A stretch of DNA of 64,000 nt, taken from NCBI RefSeq assembly GCF_036250695.1, contig NZ_CP109427.1:8488979-8552978 (forward strand). The letters run 5' to 3'. Positions 19,101 through 27,860 of this stretch are shown one piece after another. Position numbers and translations under genes: made by a program. How positions within the stretch are numbered: position 1 is the stretch's first letter; each line of letters begins with the position of its first letter. Source of the DNA: Streptomyces sp. NBC_01497. GTDB lineage: Bacteria; Actinomycetota; Actinomycetes; Streptomycetales; Streptomycetaceae. The notes under the pieces were generated by a model. The model worked only from the letters and a program-made list of their open reading frames with translations. It was not told the DNA's origin and ran no database searches.

Positions 19101-20324
19101 GCCGAGCTGTCCGCCGTAGGCGACCGTGACGCCACCGACCAGCTGGCAGTCGCCTTGCGGGACGATCCCGCAGACCACAAGCCGGGCACCCCCGCCAGAC
19201 GGCACTGGACGCTGGCCTGCCAGACCCTCCTGCACGACAAGAACCTCGCGGTGTTCTGGTCGGATATCAGCTGCCGCCTCACCGATCCCGTCATTCTCAC
19301 GGACTTCCTCCATGTAACCGCCGGGAATCCGGAGGCGGTATACGGATGGCCGTCGGGGCTTGGCCAATTGTCAGAGGACGACCTGGCCGGCCTCTACCGG
19401 CTGATCTGCGAACAGGACGACCTCGCCGCATTGCGCATCTGGCCGTGGCGTACAGGTTTCGTCGGAGGCGACGAGCGGGTCGCCGAACTCATCCAGGCTC
19501 TGCCCGAGCTCATCGCCAGGAAGGAATCCACCCAGGCGGCCGCTGTCCTGGATGACCTCGCCAGCAGCTACAGCGACGTGCCGGCCCTGCGAAGGCTCGC
19601 GCGCATCACCGGCCGCATCGCAGCCGCCTCCCTGGCCACTCCCGTCGCGGCCAAGGAACTCATCACCCTGGCCGACAACCACAGGCTCCGCCTGGTACGC
19701 GACGAACACCAACTGCTCGAGGTCGTCCTGGAATCCCTCCAAGCCCTACAAGACGACGTTCAGGGCGACAACGGAACGTCCGTCAACCTATGGAACAGGG
19801 ACACGGACCGTTTCACGGCCAGCACCAAGTGCTGGCCGTGCTGGGAAGACGATCTATGCGACGCCGTCACGGCCTTCCTCCGCCGCGACATCGGCACCCG
19901 CGGCATCATCATCAACCGCGAAGTGGAGATCAGGCGCTCGGGCCTGCCCGGGCAGCGCACCGACATCCACATCGACGCTCCCGTCTCCGACGGCAGCGAC
20001 CGGCCTGCCCTGAGCTTGATCATCGAATGCAAAGGCTGCTGGAACAACGAGCTGAAGCACGCCATCCCACGCCAGCTTGCCGCCTACCTAACCCGGCCCT
20101 GGACAGCCGGCCTCCTCCTGGTCGGCTACTTCGACTGCACCCGCTGGAACCACCAGCGACGCAGCTGCCCTGTAACCGACCACAGCCTCCAGAACGTCAC
20201 CGACACCCAGAAATCCCAGGCGGCCCGGCTCAAAGACCAGTTGTCGCTACCGGTCGACGCCTTCATCCTCGACTGCCGACTCCCCGGACCAGAAAGCGAC
20301 TGGCGCAAAAGTACAGCGACCTGA
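16107..20324 (+). CDS. NACHT/STAND-type NTPase with C-terminal PD-(D/E)XK nuclease
   Basis: A ~1400-residue protein. An NTPase module near the N-terminus has Walker A GERGLGKS (61-68) and Walker B YVLLDGLDEG (118-127), the D-x-x-D-E form typical of NACHT domains. It is followed by a winged-helix-like region (FAHRSYQEYLAALFLR). The next ~900 residues are leucine/alanine-rich helical repeats (HEAT/TPR-like), likely the sensing scaffold. The C-terminal ~130 residues form a restriction-type nuclease fold with D1286 or D1289 and E1307-C-K1309 in the order expected of PD-(D/E)XK enzymes. By architecture it is a candidate anti-phage sensor that would cut DNA after NTP-driven oligomerisation. GTG 16107 and ATG 16125 are both plausible starts. 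It stands alone, with no obvious partner gene. Confidence 0.75.
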   Translation: MPGAGRMTGWTEFSWRRRVIPVGEMPGLDRYGWPLLTERRGRSVAGTLADQRHVPVLVLHGERGLGKSMALKQEQAALAHDGACAAWVDLGACTDAGEADRQFDRAFLRPPGTQGSWYVLLDGLDEGLNEFPALDRKLATHLEGLGAVDRANLRLRISCRTARWPVRLEDRLRRLWPADQTSVMSLAPLSREDVVMASEATGVSDTEEFTTALRHRGLIALATSPITLRQLLHGYTDTGALPQTVGQAYRDACLHLCAETRRPNSAQQLHAQAAPEHLLTVASRVAAVLHFGPYAALSDQPDRSGAPAGDLHLSSLIGAEPGPLGGTIACTTSELRQITESGLLAPIGELRWTFAHRSYQEYLAALFLRTRALAPPVLRELLWIGSGKSRHVLEAHQEVAAWLATDDDTVFEDLLRDDPLALLQADLSARGPSDRARAAEALLALLAQDDTLRLDHAQLHRLDHPALPDQLRPYLSPTTAPHLVYAAVSIAQACRLDQLNDALLNVAEVAEDRPAEIRRAAVETVTAPAAPQLLRLRKLAETPSPEVVAAALEHLYPAHLSVTERLALFRDPDPAHIGAAYLHRQAVPEGLDPATIMEAVTWAGAVLGDPDTRASRALALGVLARAVTLAEDASIPADEILPLLGDAFLGMAACEDDLYHYRLQDHLRALDTTLASAVCTRRRLTLHLLATAGPGQWFVLLGVFGAGLLPADDVLYWMEHWDLLEGLPSQMVRTVVRFGPPEDALERQRAETARAAHPSLAEFTAWWDAPPAETPRHTRIAEEREHRRRGNTYDESDLRGALHAARTADSTEVRAAWARVLNQLQRTPDGAQPRSFEPLLTLADLAPSRPLAGSDLAGLLAETALHVLRTAPVVTVDDLVADGADVWRVPELAAFAVAGDPSQISCDPDRWGGWALALATVHTHDQASQDLKRDLLRRCPQTAEDGLRKLLPTILDAVTEHTVRSVARSLAHFPDCRPALLSWARNADVDPERWHAVLAELSAVGDRDATDQLAVALRDDPADHKPGTPARRHWTLACQTLLHDKNLAVFWSDISCRLTDPVILTDFLHVTAGNPEAVYGWPSGLGQLSEDDLAGLYRLICEQDDLAALRIWPWRTGFVGGDERVAELIQALPELIARKESTQAAAVLDDLASSYSDVPALRRLARITGRIAAASLATPVAAKELITLADNHRLRLVRDEHQLLEVVLESLQALQDDVQGDNGTSVNLWNRDTDRFTASTKCWPCWEDDLCDAVTAFLRRDIGTRGIIINREVEIRRSGLPGQRTDIHIDAPVSDGSDRPALSLIIECKGCWNNELKHAIPRQLAAYLTRPWTAGLLLVGYFDCTRWNHQRRSCPVTDHSLQNVTDTQKSQAARLKDQLSLPVDAFILDCRLPGPESDWRKSTAT

Positions 20325-20477
20325 CCGTCCAAGGGGCGCCCCACGGGGATCATGCGTGCATGAGCGCCTCGGCCCGCCCCTCGCCCCCCACCGTCCGTCG
20401 GCCCGGTCCTACCGAGCGGGTGGGGTTGTTTCCGCGGCAGGCCGAGGGCGTGCAAAAGGCGGCGCGTCAGACGCCCG

Positions 20478-21749
20478 TCACGACGTCGGCATGTGCATAT
20501 GCCAGGCCAGAGGTAGCAAGAGCCCCCCTGGTACGGGTTGCCCGGTGGGAGGCACCAGGCCGACAGGCGGAATAGAGCCCGTTGCTTGCGAGAATCGGAC
20601 CGTGCTACCTGAAAACCGCGCACCGGTGAAGTCAACCGTGCTGCGGGAGAAGTCAGCCATGACGAAGGCGATAGTGCCGCCAGAGAACCATGCGCCGGTA
20701 AATGTGACGGTGCTACCGGAGAAACGTGCGTGGGTGAAGTCGACGGTGCCGCCGGAGAACCGCGCTACGGTGAAGATGAGCGTTCCTCCGGAAATCTCCG
20801 CAGTGGCGAAGGTGACGGTGCCGGCGGAGAACCGAGCGGCGGTGAAATCGATAATGCCGCCGGAGAACCGAGCGTCGGAGAAATCGACGGTGCTACCGGT
20901 GAACCGTGCGTGGGTGAAGTCGACGGTGCCGCCGGAGAACCGCGCGCCGAACTGAACGGTGCCGCCGGAGAACTCCGCGGCGAAGCCGACGGTGCCGCTG
21001 GAGAACTCCGCGTCGGTAAAGGTGACCGTACCGTCGGCGAAGCGCGCCCCGGTGAAGACGACCCTGCCGCCGGAGAAGACGGCTCCATCGAAGCTGCCGC
21101 CGTCGAAATGGCACCCCGTGAAGTCGAGGTCGTGGCCCTGCCAGGAGTGAACGTGCTCGCACGAGAGGCGAAGGTGGTCGCGGATGAGGCGGATGACCGT
21201 GTGCCGTACTTCTCGCACCGCCAGGTATGCATGCCGAGCATTCTGGTCGGCGGGGTCCAGGGCGGCCTCCGCCGTATAGGGGAGCCGGAGGTAGGCGCAC
21301 AGGACGTCGATGCAGGTCTGGCGCAGTTCGCGGGTGGGGGCGTCGTCGGCGAGGCCGGCCAGGGCGTGGACGCCGCCGAGCTGTACCGCGGGCGAGGCGT
21401 CGCCGAGCTGGGAGACGGCGGTGGTGAAGCGCTCGTTGTGCAGGCGGGTGGCGTCTCGCAGCGCGCCGTCCTCGTCGACGCGCTGCCGCCGGTATGCCAC
21501 GACGAGGGCGACGAGCGCGCCGGCGCCGGCCACGACGCCGAAGGACAGTTTCACCAGGTCGAACAGCGTTTTGGAGTCGATGCGGTGCTCGGGCTTGAGG
21601 CCGTGCGCGTCGAGCAGGTCCCAGCCGGCGAAGAAGACTGCGCCGGCCACGACGATGGCCGTCACGAACGTCAGGGTCAGGACAGGTCCGACGGGCCATA
21701 AGCGCAGTCCGCGCTGTTCGCTGCGGCGCCTCGGCAGATTCACATTCAC
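20478..21749 (-). CDS. Membrane protein with a pentapeptide-like repeat domain
   Basis: A 423-residue protein. Two membrane helices lie near the N-terminus (VLTLTFVTAIVVAGAVFFAG; LSFGVVAGAGALVALVVAY). A conserved cytoplasmic region follows (LHNERFTTAVSQLGDASPAV, QLGGVHALAGLADD). The C-terminal half is a long run of ~12-residue repeats of the form ARFSGGTVDFTH, which should fold as a right-handed beta-helix. This architecture is frequent in Streptomyces and has no established function. The repeat DNA itself is visibly periodic between about 20600 and 21110. Confidence 0.75.
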   Translation of the reverse strand: MNVNLPRRRSEQRGLRLWPVGPVLTLTFVTAIVVAGAVFFAGWDLLDAHGLKPEHRIDSKTLFDLVKLSFGVVAGAGALVALVVAYRRQRVDEDGALRDATRLHNERFTTAVSQLGDASPAVQLGGVHALAGLADDAPTRELRQTCIDVLCAYLRLPYTAEAALDPADQNARHAYLAVREVRHTVIRLIRDHLRLSCEHVHSWQGHDLDFTGCHFDGGSFDGAVFSGGRVVFTGARFADGTVTFTDAEFSSGTVGFAAEFSGGTVQFGARFSGGTVDFTHARFTGSTVDFSDARFSGGIIDFTAARFSAGTVTFATAEISGGTLIFTVARFSGGTVDFTHARFSGSTVTFTGAWFSGGTIAFVMADFSRSTVDFTGARFSGSTVRFSQATGSIPPVGLVPPTGQPVPGGLLLPLAWHMHMPTS

Positions 21750-22241
21750 ACAGCAGCAGACCCGTCACACGGCCCGGCGGTTGCACCGGTCTCGCTACGC
21801 ACCGGCCGCGGGCAGACGCGTGGGCCGGCCGCGCTGCCCCGGGCGGCCGTGAAGCCTTGGGGCGAGCCGGGCGTGCGCCGCGCGTGGGAGGGGGCGGGGT
21901 GGGCGAAACGTGCCTGGTCTACGTCAGGTTCGGAAGCAGGGCGGTCAACTGCGGAGTGACGTCGGTCACTTGCTGCAAGTGCAGATGCACTTTCCCTTTC
22001 GGGTGCGTGGAGTTGTGCCTGCTCAGAGGGTGGTTTGCGTGCATTTATTGAATATGGAACTACCTAGTGTGTGCATCTGATCATCTGTGAGTGATTTTTT
22101 TGGGTTCCGGGTTGAGTGTTTCGGGCGTCTTCTCGACATCGTGAGGGGTGTGGAGCTCTCGCTCCGCCGGCGCATGCTTCTTGCTGTGCTGCCCTAAACG
22201 AAGAGGACCTGTTTGATGGAGACAGCACGCTGGAGGCTCGC
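21750..22241. other. Intergenic region, locally AT-rich
   Basis: No gene is seen. Bases about 22020-22120 are unusually AT-rich for this DNA (for example TTATTGAATATGGAAC) and probably hold the promoter of the sigma-like gene that follows. Confidence 0.5.
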
Positions 22242-22867
22242 GTGAACGACGACGACGCCTTCGAGGGCACCTCGCCGGAGTCCGGGCAGCGGCCCGTGGG
22301 CGAGCTCCGGCAGCTGCCGCTGGACTTCGAAGCCCTCTACCTCGGGCATCAGGAGTTCTTCCACGCGTTCGCCGAGATCCACCTCGGTGGCCGCCGCACC
22401 GCCGAGGAGGTCGTGCATCGCGTCTTCCAGGACATCCTGGCCACCTGGGGCCAGCTGCTCAGGAAGGGCGACCTGGAACAGCAGACCCTCGCGGTCCTCA
22501 CCCGCCACGTCCAGGCCCGCCTCGTCTACGACCGGCGCGACCCCGCCTACCTGTTCGACGGCCCGATCCACGAGGCCGCGCGGGCGTGCGCGAGCAGTTG
22601 GAGCTGACGGAGAGTGCCACCGGCCTCTACGACGCGATACACGCCCTGCCCGGCCGCCAGTTCAACGCGATCGTCATCCGCTACGTCCTGGGCTACTCGA
22701 CCAAGCAGGTCGCCCGGTTCATGGGCCTGGACGAGCGGACCGCCGGCTACCACCTGCGCGAGGCGAAGAAGCGCCTCGCCACCCAGCTGCGCGTCGACCT
22801 GCGGCCGACCCGCAAGTCCAAGAACACCAAGAGCACCCAGTCCAAGGGGAAGGGGACAGCCGAATGA
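22242..22867 (+). pseudogene. ECF-like sigma factor split by a frameshift
   Basis: The first frame (22242-22607, GTG start with GGAGG five bases upstream) has a region-2-like segment: LPLDFEALYLGHQEFFHAFA and RRTAEEVVHRVFQDILATWG. The next frame (22586-22867) has the region-4 helix-turn-helix: DAIHALPGRQFNAIVIRYVL, YSTKQVARFMGLDERTAGYH. A one-base loss around 22580-22586 separates them. If real, it leaves the factor without its -35-binding half. A sequencing error or rare frameshifting is the alternative. The following gene starts in an ATGA overlap, so the two form one operon. Confidence 0.6.
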
Positions 22868-23538
22868 CCGTCACGATCGAAGATCTCCTGGAAGGCGCGG
22901 CGCTCCCGACCACGGCGCCGGAGCGGACCGGCTTCGACGTCGGGGTCGGGCTGCGCCGCCTGGCGGCCGAGCCGGTCGCGCCGGCCGACGACGTCGCCCG
23001 GGCCACCGCGGCGAGTCAGCGGCTGTCGGTGGTGTGCCGGTGGATCATCAACGCGCCGGACGCCGGGGCCCAGGTCGACCGCCTCGCTGACCGCGCGGAC
23101 GAGGAGCGCCAGGAGGTGGCGCCCGTCGACGGGGAGCTCGTCTTCGCGTGCCTGCTCTTTCTGGCCGGGCACCCGGAGTCGGCGAAGTTCTGGTGGCAGC
23201 TCGCGGCCGGCGCCGGCGACCGCGTGGCCGCCTACTGCCTCCACCAGCACCACCTGGCCCTCGGCGAGGACCGCGAGGCGCGGCACTGGCGCCACCAGCT
23301 GGCCGAGGCCCTCGCCGAGGACCGCGGGACGGAGGTCGTCGACGACGTCTTCCTCGACAGCATGGGCCTGGTCGCCCAGTGGGTGCGCCGCAACGGCTCG
23401 AAGGCCCACCCGCCCACCGGCGACCTGGAGATGGAGGTCGACCGCCTGGCCGACGAGGACGAGCAGACCTGCGGCATCGTCCACCTGCCCGACCACCGCC
23501 TGGCCCGGCGCATGATCCGCGAGTTCACCCGCCCCTGA
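22864..23538 (+). CDS. Uncharacterised partner of the sigma-like gene
   Basis: A 224-residue acidic protein starting at ATG 22864, overlapping the stop of the sigma-like gene by four bases. The middle (FACLLFLAGHPESAKFWWQL, AYCLHQHHLALGEDREARHW) looks like Sel1/TPR-type helical repeats. No membrane segment and no catalytic motif are seen. The tight coupling suggests a regulator of, or co-factor for, the sigma factor, but this is context only. Confidence 0.6.
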   Translation: MTVTIEDLLEGAALPTTAPERTGFDVGVGLRRLAAEPVAPADDVARATAASQRLSVVCRWIINAPDAGAQVDRLADRADEERQEVAPVDGELVFACLLFLAGHPESAKFWWQLAAGAGDRVAAYCLHQHHLALGEDREARHWRHQLAEALAEDRGTEVVDDVFLDSMGLVAQWVRRNGSKAHPPTGDLEMEVDRLADEDEQTCGIVHLPDHRLARRMIREFTRP

Positions 23539-23667
23539 CCGGGCAACCGGCCGCGGCCGGTACATGCGAAAGGGAGCCCTCGTCCCGGCACCGGTTTGCG
23601 AGGCCAACAGCCGGGGGGCTCCCTGCGCGGCATCCGCCCCACCTCAACGAAAAAGGAGGAACACCCT

Positions 23668-23868
23668 GTGAGCGAGACTAACAAGGCCGGCCCCCGGGCG
23701 GACTGGCTTGAGCAAAACGAGCGCGCCGCCTCAGGCCGGCGACGGCTCGCCGCCCGCCGACGCGACGCGCAGGTCTACGTCGTGCGCGGGGCGGCGTACG
23801 GGATCGGCAGCGGAGCGATTGGTCTGCTGTCTGGTGGGCCCAGCACCACCTCTGATCCGTGTGCATGA
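23668..23868 (+). CDS. Small basic protein of unknown function
   Basis: 66 residues from GTG 23668, with a strong AAGGAGG site nine bases upstream. The first half is basic (ERAASGRRRLAARRRDAQVY), then VVRGAAYGIGSGAIGLLSGG could be a weak membrane-associated segment. It is followed directly by a terminator, which supports it being a real 3'-terminal gene. Confidence 0.5.
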   Translation: MSETNKAGPRADWLEQNERAASGRRRLAARRRDAQVYVVRGAAYGIGSGAIGLLSGGPSTTSDPCA

Positions 23869-23896
23869 GCGCGCGACGTTCCCCGACCCGCGCTCA

Positions 23897-23934
23897 GAAG
23901 AGGGGCCCGGGAGCTACGCTCCGGGCCCCTCTTC
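23897..23934. terminator. Rho-independent-type terminator
   Basis: GAAGAGGGGCCCGG (23897-23910) pairs perfectly with CCGGGCCCCTCTTC (23921-23934) around a 10-base loop. It is followed by CGTTTCCGTCTC, a mildly T-rich tail. It ends the 22242-23868 gene cluster. Confidence 0.75.
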
Positions 23935-23949
23935 CGTTTCCGTCTCAAG

Positions 23950-24290
23950 CCCACCTGCGCAGCGGCCTGTCCGAGGACGGCGGCCGCCGCGTGGCCGGGC
24001 GCGCTCGGGGCCCTGGCCCTCATCGCCTCGGTGACACTGTCCCTCCTGCTCATCCGCCCCCGCCTGCGCGGCAACGGCTTACAGGACCGCGGCTCCTTCG
24101 CCTTCTTCGCCACCGCGTCTGAGGCCGCCCTGACCGAGGACCTGACGACGGATTGCCGCCGCGTCCGCCTCCAGGTCCTCAGCGCCCTGGCCCTGCGCAA
24201 GATGCGGGCCCTGACCCCTCGCGTGCGACGCCTGCCTCGCGGCGGTCGTCACCATCGCGGCCGCGATCTGACAAATCCGTTAGTGATCAC
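23950..24290 (+). pseudogene. Pycsar-effector-like (DUF5706) C-terminal remnant
   Basis: One frame gives a membrane helix and the segment after it: GALGALALIASVTLSLLLIR, PRLRGNGLQDRGSFAFFATA, then RLQVLSALALRKMRALT. A shifted frame then supplies a second helix and stop (CDACLAAVVTIAAAI). This order resembles the C-terminal part of the two-helix membrane proteins annotated as Pycsar effectors. There is no usable start codon, the N-terminus is missing and a frameshift lies near 24220. Confidence 0.45.
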
Positions 24291-24444
24291 TAGATGAGTG
24301 ATGTGCTGGCCTGGGTATCTAGTGATCGTTTCAGGATTTTTTGCTGTGGTGTGGTGCGTCTCTGAGCTGGGGTTTTCGTGGAGGTGCGGAAGCCGGAGGG
24401 GCTCTGGAGTGCAGATTCAGTGATCGTCTTGGAATGTAGTGATC
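24281..24444. repeat. Four AGTGATC repeats in an intergenic region
   Basis: TAGTGATC occurs at 24281-24288 (as the palindrome TAGTGATCACTA, 24281-24292), 24320-24327 and 24437-24444, with AGTGATC at 24419-24425. Between them is an A/T-rich tract (TTTCAGGATTTTTT). Four copies of a 7-mer in about 165 bases of GC-rich DNA suggests binding sites. What binds is unknown. Confidence 0.5.
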
Positions 24445-24751
24445 GGCGTGGGATTTCTCTATCGCTGCGTGGTTCAGGTGGATTGGTCTGTGCTGGTCAG
24501 GGGGCTGGCGGGCCGTGTCTGAGTGGCGGCAGGGTCAGCGCCTGGCTTTCCGGAGCGCTGGCCAGGGCTGACCGAGCTGTGTCGGCCCGCGACGAGGAAG
24601 CCGTTCTTCGACGTACTGATGACGCGGGTCGATCCCGGTCAAGGGGCGGGGCTGCGAAGGTGCTCAGTCCAGTTGGGGCCAATCCGCGTCCGTGGTCTCG
24701 TTCGTGCCGTTTCCCGGTGGGATGTCAGTGCCCGCTCCTAGTCTTTCCGTC

Positions 24752-25489
24752 ATGACATCAGCGATGCCCAAACGGCCGGTCAGTGAACTCCCGGGCGATC
24801 CCGCCCGTCTTCACCTCCGCTACGGCCACGGACATCCCGCAGTGCCGTACGACTCCGAGGACACCCTGGAACCCTGGCACGTCGCGGTCACTTACGGGAC
24901 GGCGGGCGACGAGGAGTGGGAAGACGATGAAGAAGGGGGCGGCCACGCTCCGGCCGCGGGCTCCGAGATCGGGCACCTCATCCTGTGGAGGCTGCGTGAC
25001 TACACTGGCGACAACCGGTGGGAGGCGGCAGACGCCGAATCCGGCGATCTTGAGGTAGTTGTCTCCGCCGTTCTTGGCCGTTCCGGACGCACGGGCTACA
25101 GCGCCGCGTTCGAGAAAGTGGTCACACATCCTGTCGGCGATCTGCTGATCCTCGACCGCGTCAGCCTGGACAAGGCGTGGAGGGGTTTCGGACTCGGCCC
25201 GGCGCTGGCCGTCGAGGCGATCCGCCGTCTGTCCGGGGGCTGTTGCGCGGTAGCGGTGTTTCCCGGCATGGGCGAGTACCCCGAAGACCGCGAGCAGGTC
25301 ACCGAGGCCTATCGGCTCCAGGCGAAGAAGAAGATCGCCGCATTGTGGGAGAGCATCGGCTTCCAGCCGTTCCGCCGCGGGGTATGGCTCCTGGACACTG
25401 CCTTGCGCCGACCGGAGGAACTCATGCAGGCCCGGCGCGCTCAACTGCGCGCGCTCGGCACGGCCTTCCAACAGCCCGGGTCCGTCTGA
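24752..25489 (+). CDS. GNAT-like acetyltransferase
   Basis: A 245-residue protein starting at ATG 24752. The C-terminal half has GNAT motif A: LLILDRVSLDKAWRGFGLG, where RGFGLG is the acetyl-CoA pyrophosphate loop, followed by PALAVEAIRRLSGG. A motif-B-like end follows (ALWESIGFQPFRRGVWLLDT). The acidic N-terminal ~100 residues are not family-typical. The substrate is unknown. It reads in the same direction as the following genes but is well separated from them. Confidence 0.65.
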   Translation: MTSAMPKRPVSELPGDPARLHLRYGHGHPAVPYDSEDTLEPWHVAVTYGTAGDEEWEDDEEGGGHAPAAGSEIGHLILWRLRDYTGDNRWEAADAESGDLEVVVSAVLGRSGRTGYSAAFEKVVTHPVGDLLILDRVSLDKAWRGFGLGPALAVEAIRRLSGGCCAVAVFPGMGEYPEDREQVTEAYRLQAKKKIAALWESIGFQPFRRGVWLLDTALRRPEELMQARRAQLRALGTAFQQPGSV

Positions 25490-25635
25490 GAGCGGCCCCG
25501 GCGGACGCCACGGCTGGCACAGACGGCACCGGCGCGTGCCGGCGAGACCGCGTACGATCCGGCTTTTCCTGCGGGCGCCGCATCGCGCGGATGACACGAA
25601 CAGCGACGAAACAGACAGAGGGGGAGCGGGGCATC

Positions 25636-26379
25636 GTGGGGGAGCGGCAGTCGGTGGACGAGGACATCCAGGATGCGCTGGACTGGGCACGGCAGCGCCT
25701 CAAGGAGATGGGCGTCTTCGAGGCGGAGGACGGACTGCGGTGGGCGGCGGCCCAGGGGCTCGTCCTGTCCGTGTGGCGCAATGGTCCGATTGAGGACGCG
25801 CACGCCTCCCGGCCGACCAGCCGGCGCAAGGCATTGCATGACGGGACGATGTTCGCCCGCAACACCTGGCTCACCCGGTAGGCGTTCGACGTCCTGGGCT
25901 CCGACGACCAGTTCCGTCTCTATGAGTTGGAGGACCTGGTCCTGGACCGGGACATGGTCTGGCCGGGCTGTGAGGGGACCCTGACGGACTTCGGCTGGGG
26001 GTTCCTCGGAGAGATCAAGAAGCAGGTGAAACAGCGCATCGACATGTTCAGGCACTTCGAGAAGAGCCTGCCGCCGGACGACTTCCTCGTCTTCGCCGGT
26101 GCTCCACGGATCGGGACCCACGACGACCACTACGGGATGCCGAAATGGCCTGCCTGCGTGGAAGCGGCGGTGCGCCGGCTGCGCGGCGAGGACGAGGAGT
26201 TCTGGCGCGTACGGGGCGACTTGATGACCCGCATCGGCTCTGCTCCGGCTGCCGTCACCGCGGACCTTGAGGCAACCCGGAAACGGTTGCTGGAGTCGCC
26301 GTGGGAACTCGGCGCCGAGAACCTGGGCTGGTTCTCCTGGAACCCGATCCTGCAGCCACCGGACAGGACGACACTCTAG
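25636..26379 (+). pseudogene. Uncharacterised gene with an in-frame TAG
   Basis: One frame is coding-like on both sides of a TAG at 25879-25881. Before it: VDEDIQDALDWARQRLKEMG and LVLSVWRNGPIEDAHA. After it: FDVLGSDDQFRLYELEDLVL, LTDFGWGFLGEIKKQ and PRIGTHDDHYGMPKW, ending at 26379. A GTG at 25636 with GGGGGAG upstream is the likely start; ATG 25591 is an alternative. The stop could be a real nonsense mutation or an error. The family is not recognised. Confidence 0.5.
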
Positions 26380-26666
26380 ATGCGCCGTGGCCGGCGACCG
26401 ATGAGTTGTCGAACCTCGGCGCATCGACGAATTGCCCCACCGACGTCGCCGTTTCGGCGGAGACTCCGCTACTGCCGCCCCGGCCTGCCTTCGGTCGGCC
26501 GGGGCGCGTCCTGCTGGACCTTGGGTGCCACAAACCGGTCGCAAGCCCACCCGGTTGCGACTCTTCGTGAACGAAGCGGCACCGGCCTTGTCGCTGCATC
26601 GGCCAGACCATGAACCAACGCAGTCTTCCCCTCACCCGCGACTGCCCCGCGGCCTAGCCTGGCCAG

Positions 26667-27635
26667 GTGCAGAGCGCCTTGGCAGATTCTATTCCCGTCG
26701 GGCTGATGAGCCGCTACAACATCCCCGTCGACCGGTTCTACGGCCGGCAGATGGATGTGGTCACGCGGCCGGACCGCACCCACGTACACAGCGATCGCAG
26801 ATGCGGTGCCCGGCCAAGCGCCCGCCCACGGGAAGCACGTCGTGCTCGCTTCGACGCGGACATCGCATCCCGCATGTGCGGATGCTGCCGGGTGGAAACC
26901 GTTACCGCTGACAACTCTCTGTCGGATGTCCTCGTCGACCTTGTTTCACTCTGTGAGCTTCTCGCCGAAGAGGCCGAGGAAGCAGAGAGCCGGGAAGAAC
27001 CCGCCTACGTACCGGACTTCCTGGGGCCGAACTTCAACTGGGATCACTGGCGGACCCTGCAGACTGAGCTGTCGCAGACTGCACACGGCCTGCAGGCGCA
27101 CCCCTGGCTGCACGACTGGGCCCGCTCCACGCTGGAACGCGCCGTCGCCTGCGTGGAACGCCGGTGTAGAGAACAACAGAGCATCATCGAAACGGCCCTA
27201 CTCCACCAGGCCACCGTCGAGCTGCAGCAGGTTGGAGCCACCACGCAGTCGGCACGAATCTGGCAGGAGTGGCGGCAGCGGCAGGACTCGACCGACAGCA
27301 CCAGCCCGGACTATGCCGCCTACGCCCTCAGCGCCCGGCTTCAGCTCTCCGACAGAGACACCGCCCACGCTGGCGCGGAGAGCGTGGAGGTCAGCGTGCG
27401 GCTTCCTCCCCTTGGAAGCGACCCAGACGCATGCACCGCGGTGGAACCCCTGTCGCTTTGGGAGACCACCGCGATCGTGGCCTACACGACATCCGCCGAC
27501 TGGATCCGGGGCATCGTCACCCTGGCCGCGCCGCCCATCATCGCGCAGGAGCTGCTGAACCCGGCCAGGGCACTCGACATCTTCCACCACCCGTCCGGTG
27601 CAGGCCGCAAGCCACCACCGTCCCCGGCCCAATGA
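26667..27635 (+). CDS. Uncharacterised protein
   Basis: A 322-residue protein with a short Cys/His segment near the N-terminus (THVHSDRRC, CGCCRVETV) that could bind a metal. An acidic helix follows (ELLAEEAEEAESREE), then a mostly helical region (HDWARSTLERAVACVERRCR). It precedes the GmrSD-type gene by ~225 bases on the same strand and may be co-selected with it. I do not recognise the family. Confidence 0.5.
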   Translation: MQSALADSIPVGLMSRYNIPVDRFYGRQMDVVTRPDRTHVHSDRRCGARPSARPREARRARFDADIASRMCGCCRVETVTADNSLSDVLVDLVSLCELLAEEAEEAESREEPAYVPDFLGPNFNWDHWRTLQTELSQTAHGLQAHPWLHDWARSTLERAVACVERRCREQQSIIETALLHQATVELQQVGATTQSARIWQEWRQRQDSTDSTSPDYAAYALSARLQLSDRDTAHAGAESVEVSVRLPPLGSDPDACTAVEPLSLWETTAIVAYTTSADWIRGIVTLAAPPIIAQELLNPARALDIFHHPSGAGRKPPPSPAQ

Positions 27636-27860
27636 CCCGGTCGGCCCGTCCAGAAGGCAATCCGCGGAGCAGCAGCCGTCGTGCGGTCGCCGGCGGCTGC
27701 ATGGGCAGCAGCATCGCCCGGCCCTGACGGGCTGGGGACGACATAGTCGCCTGCGCCGATGTTTCTGCACGCTGCCGACCAGACTCCCGCGCCGTCTGTA
27801 CGCCGCGGCGCCGGATTGGGAGCATGACGGGATATGCCTGGCAGGTGGAGGGGTGGTTGC

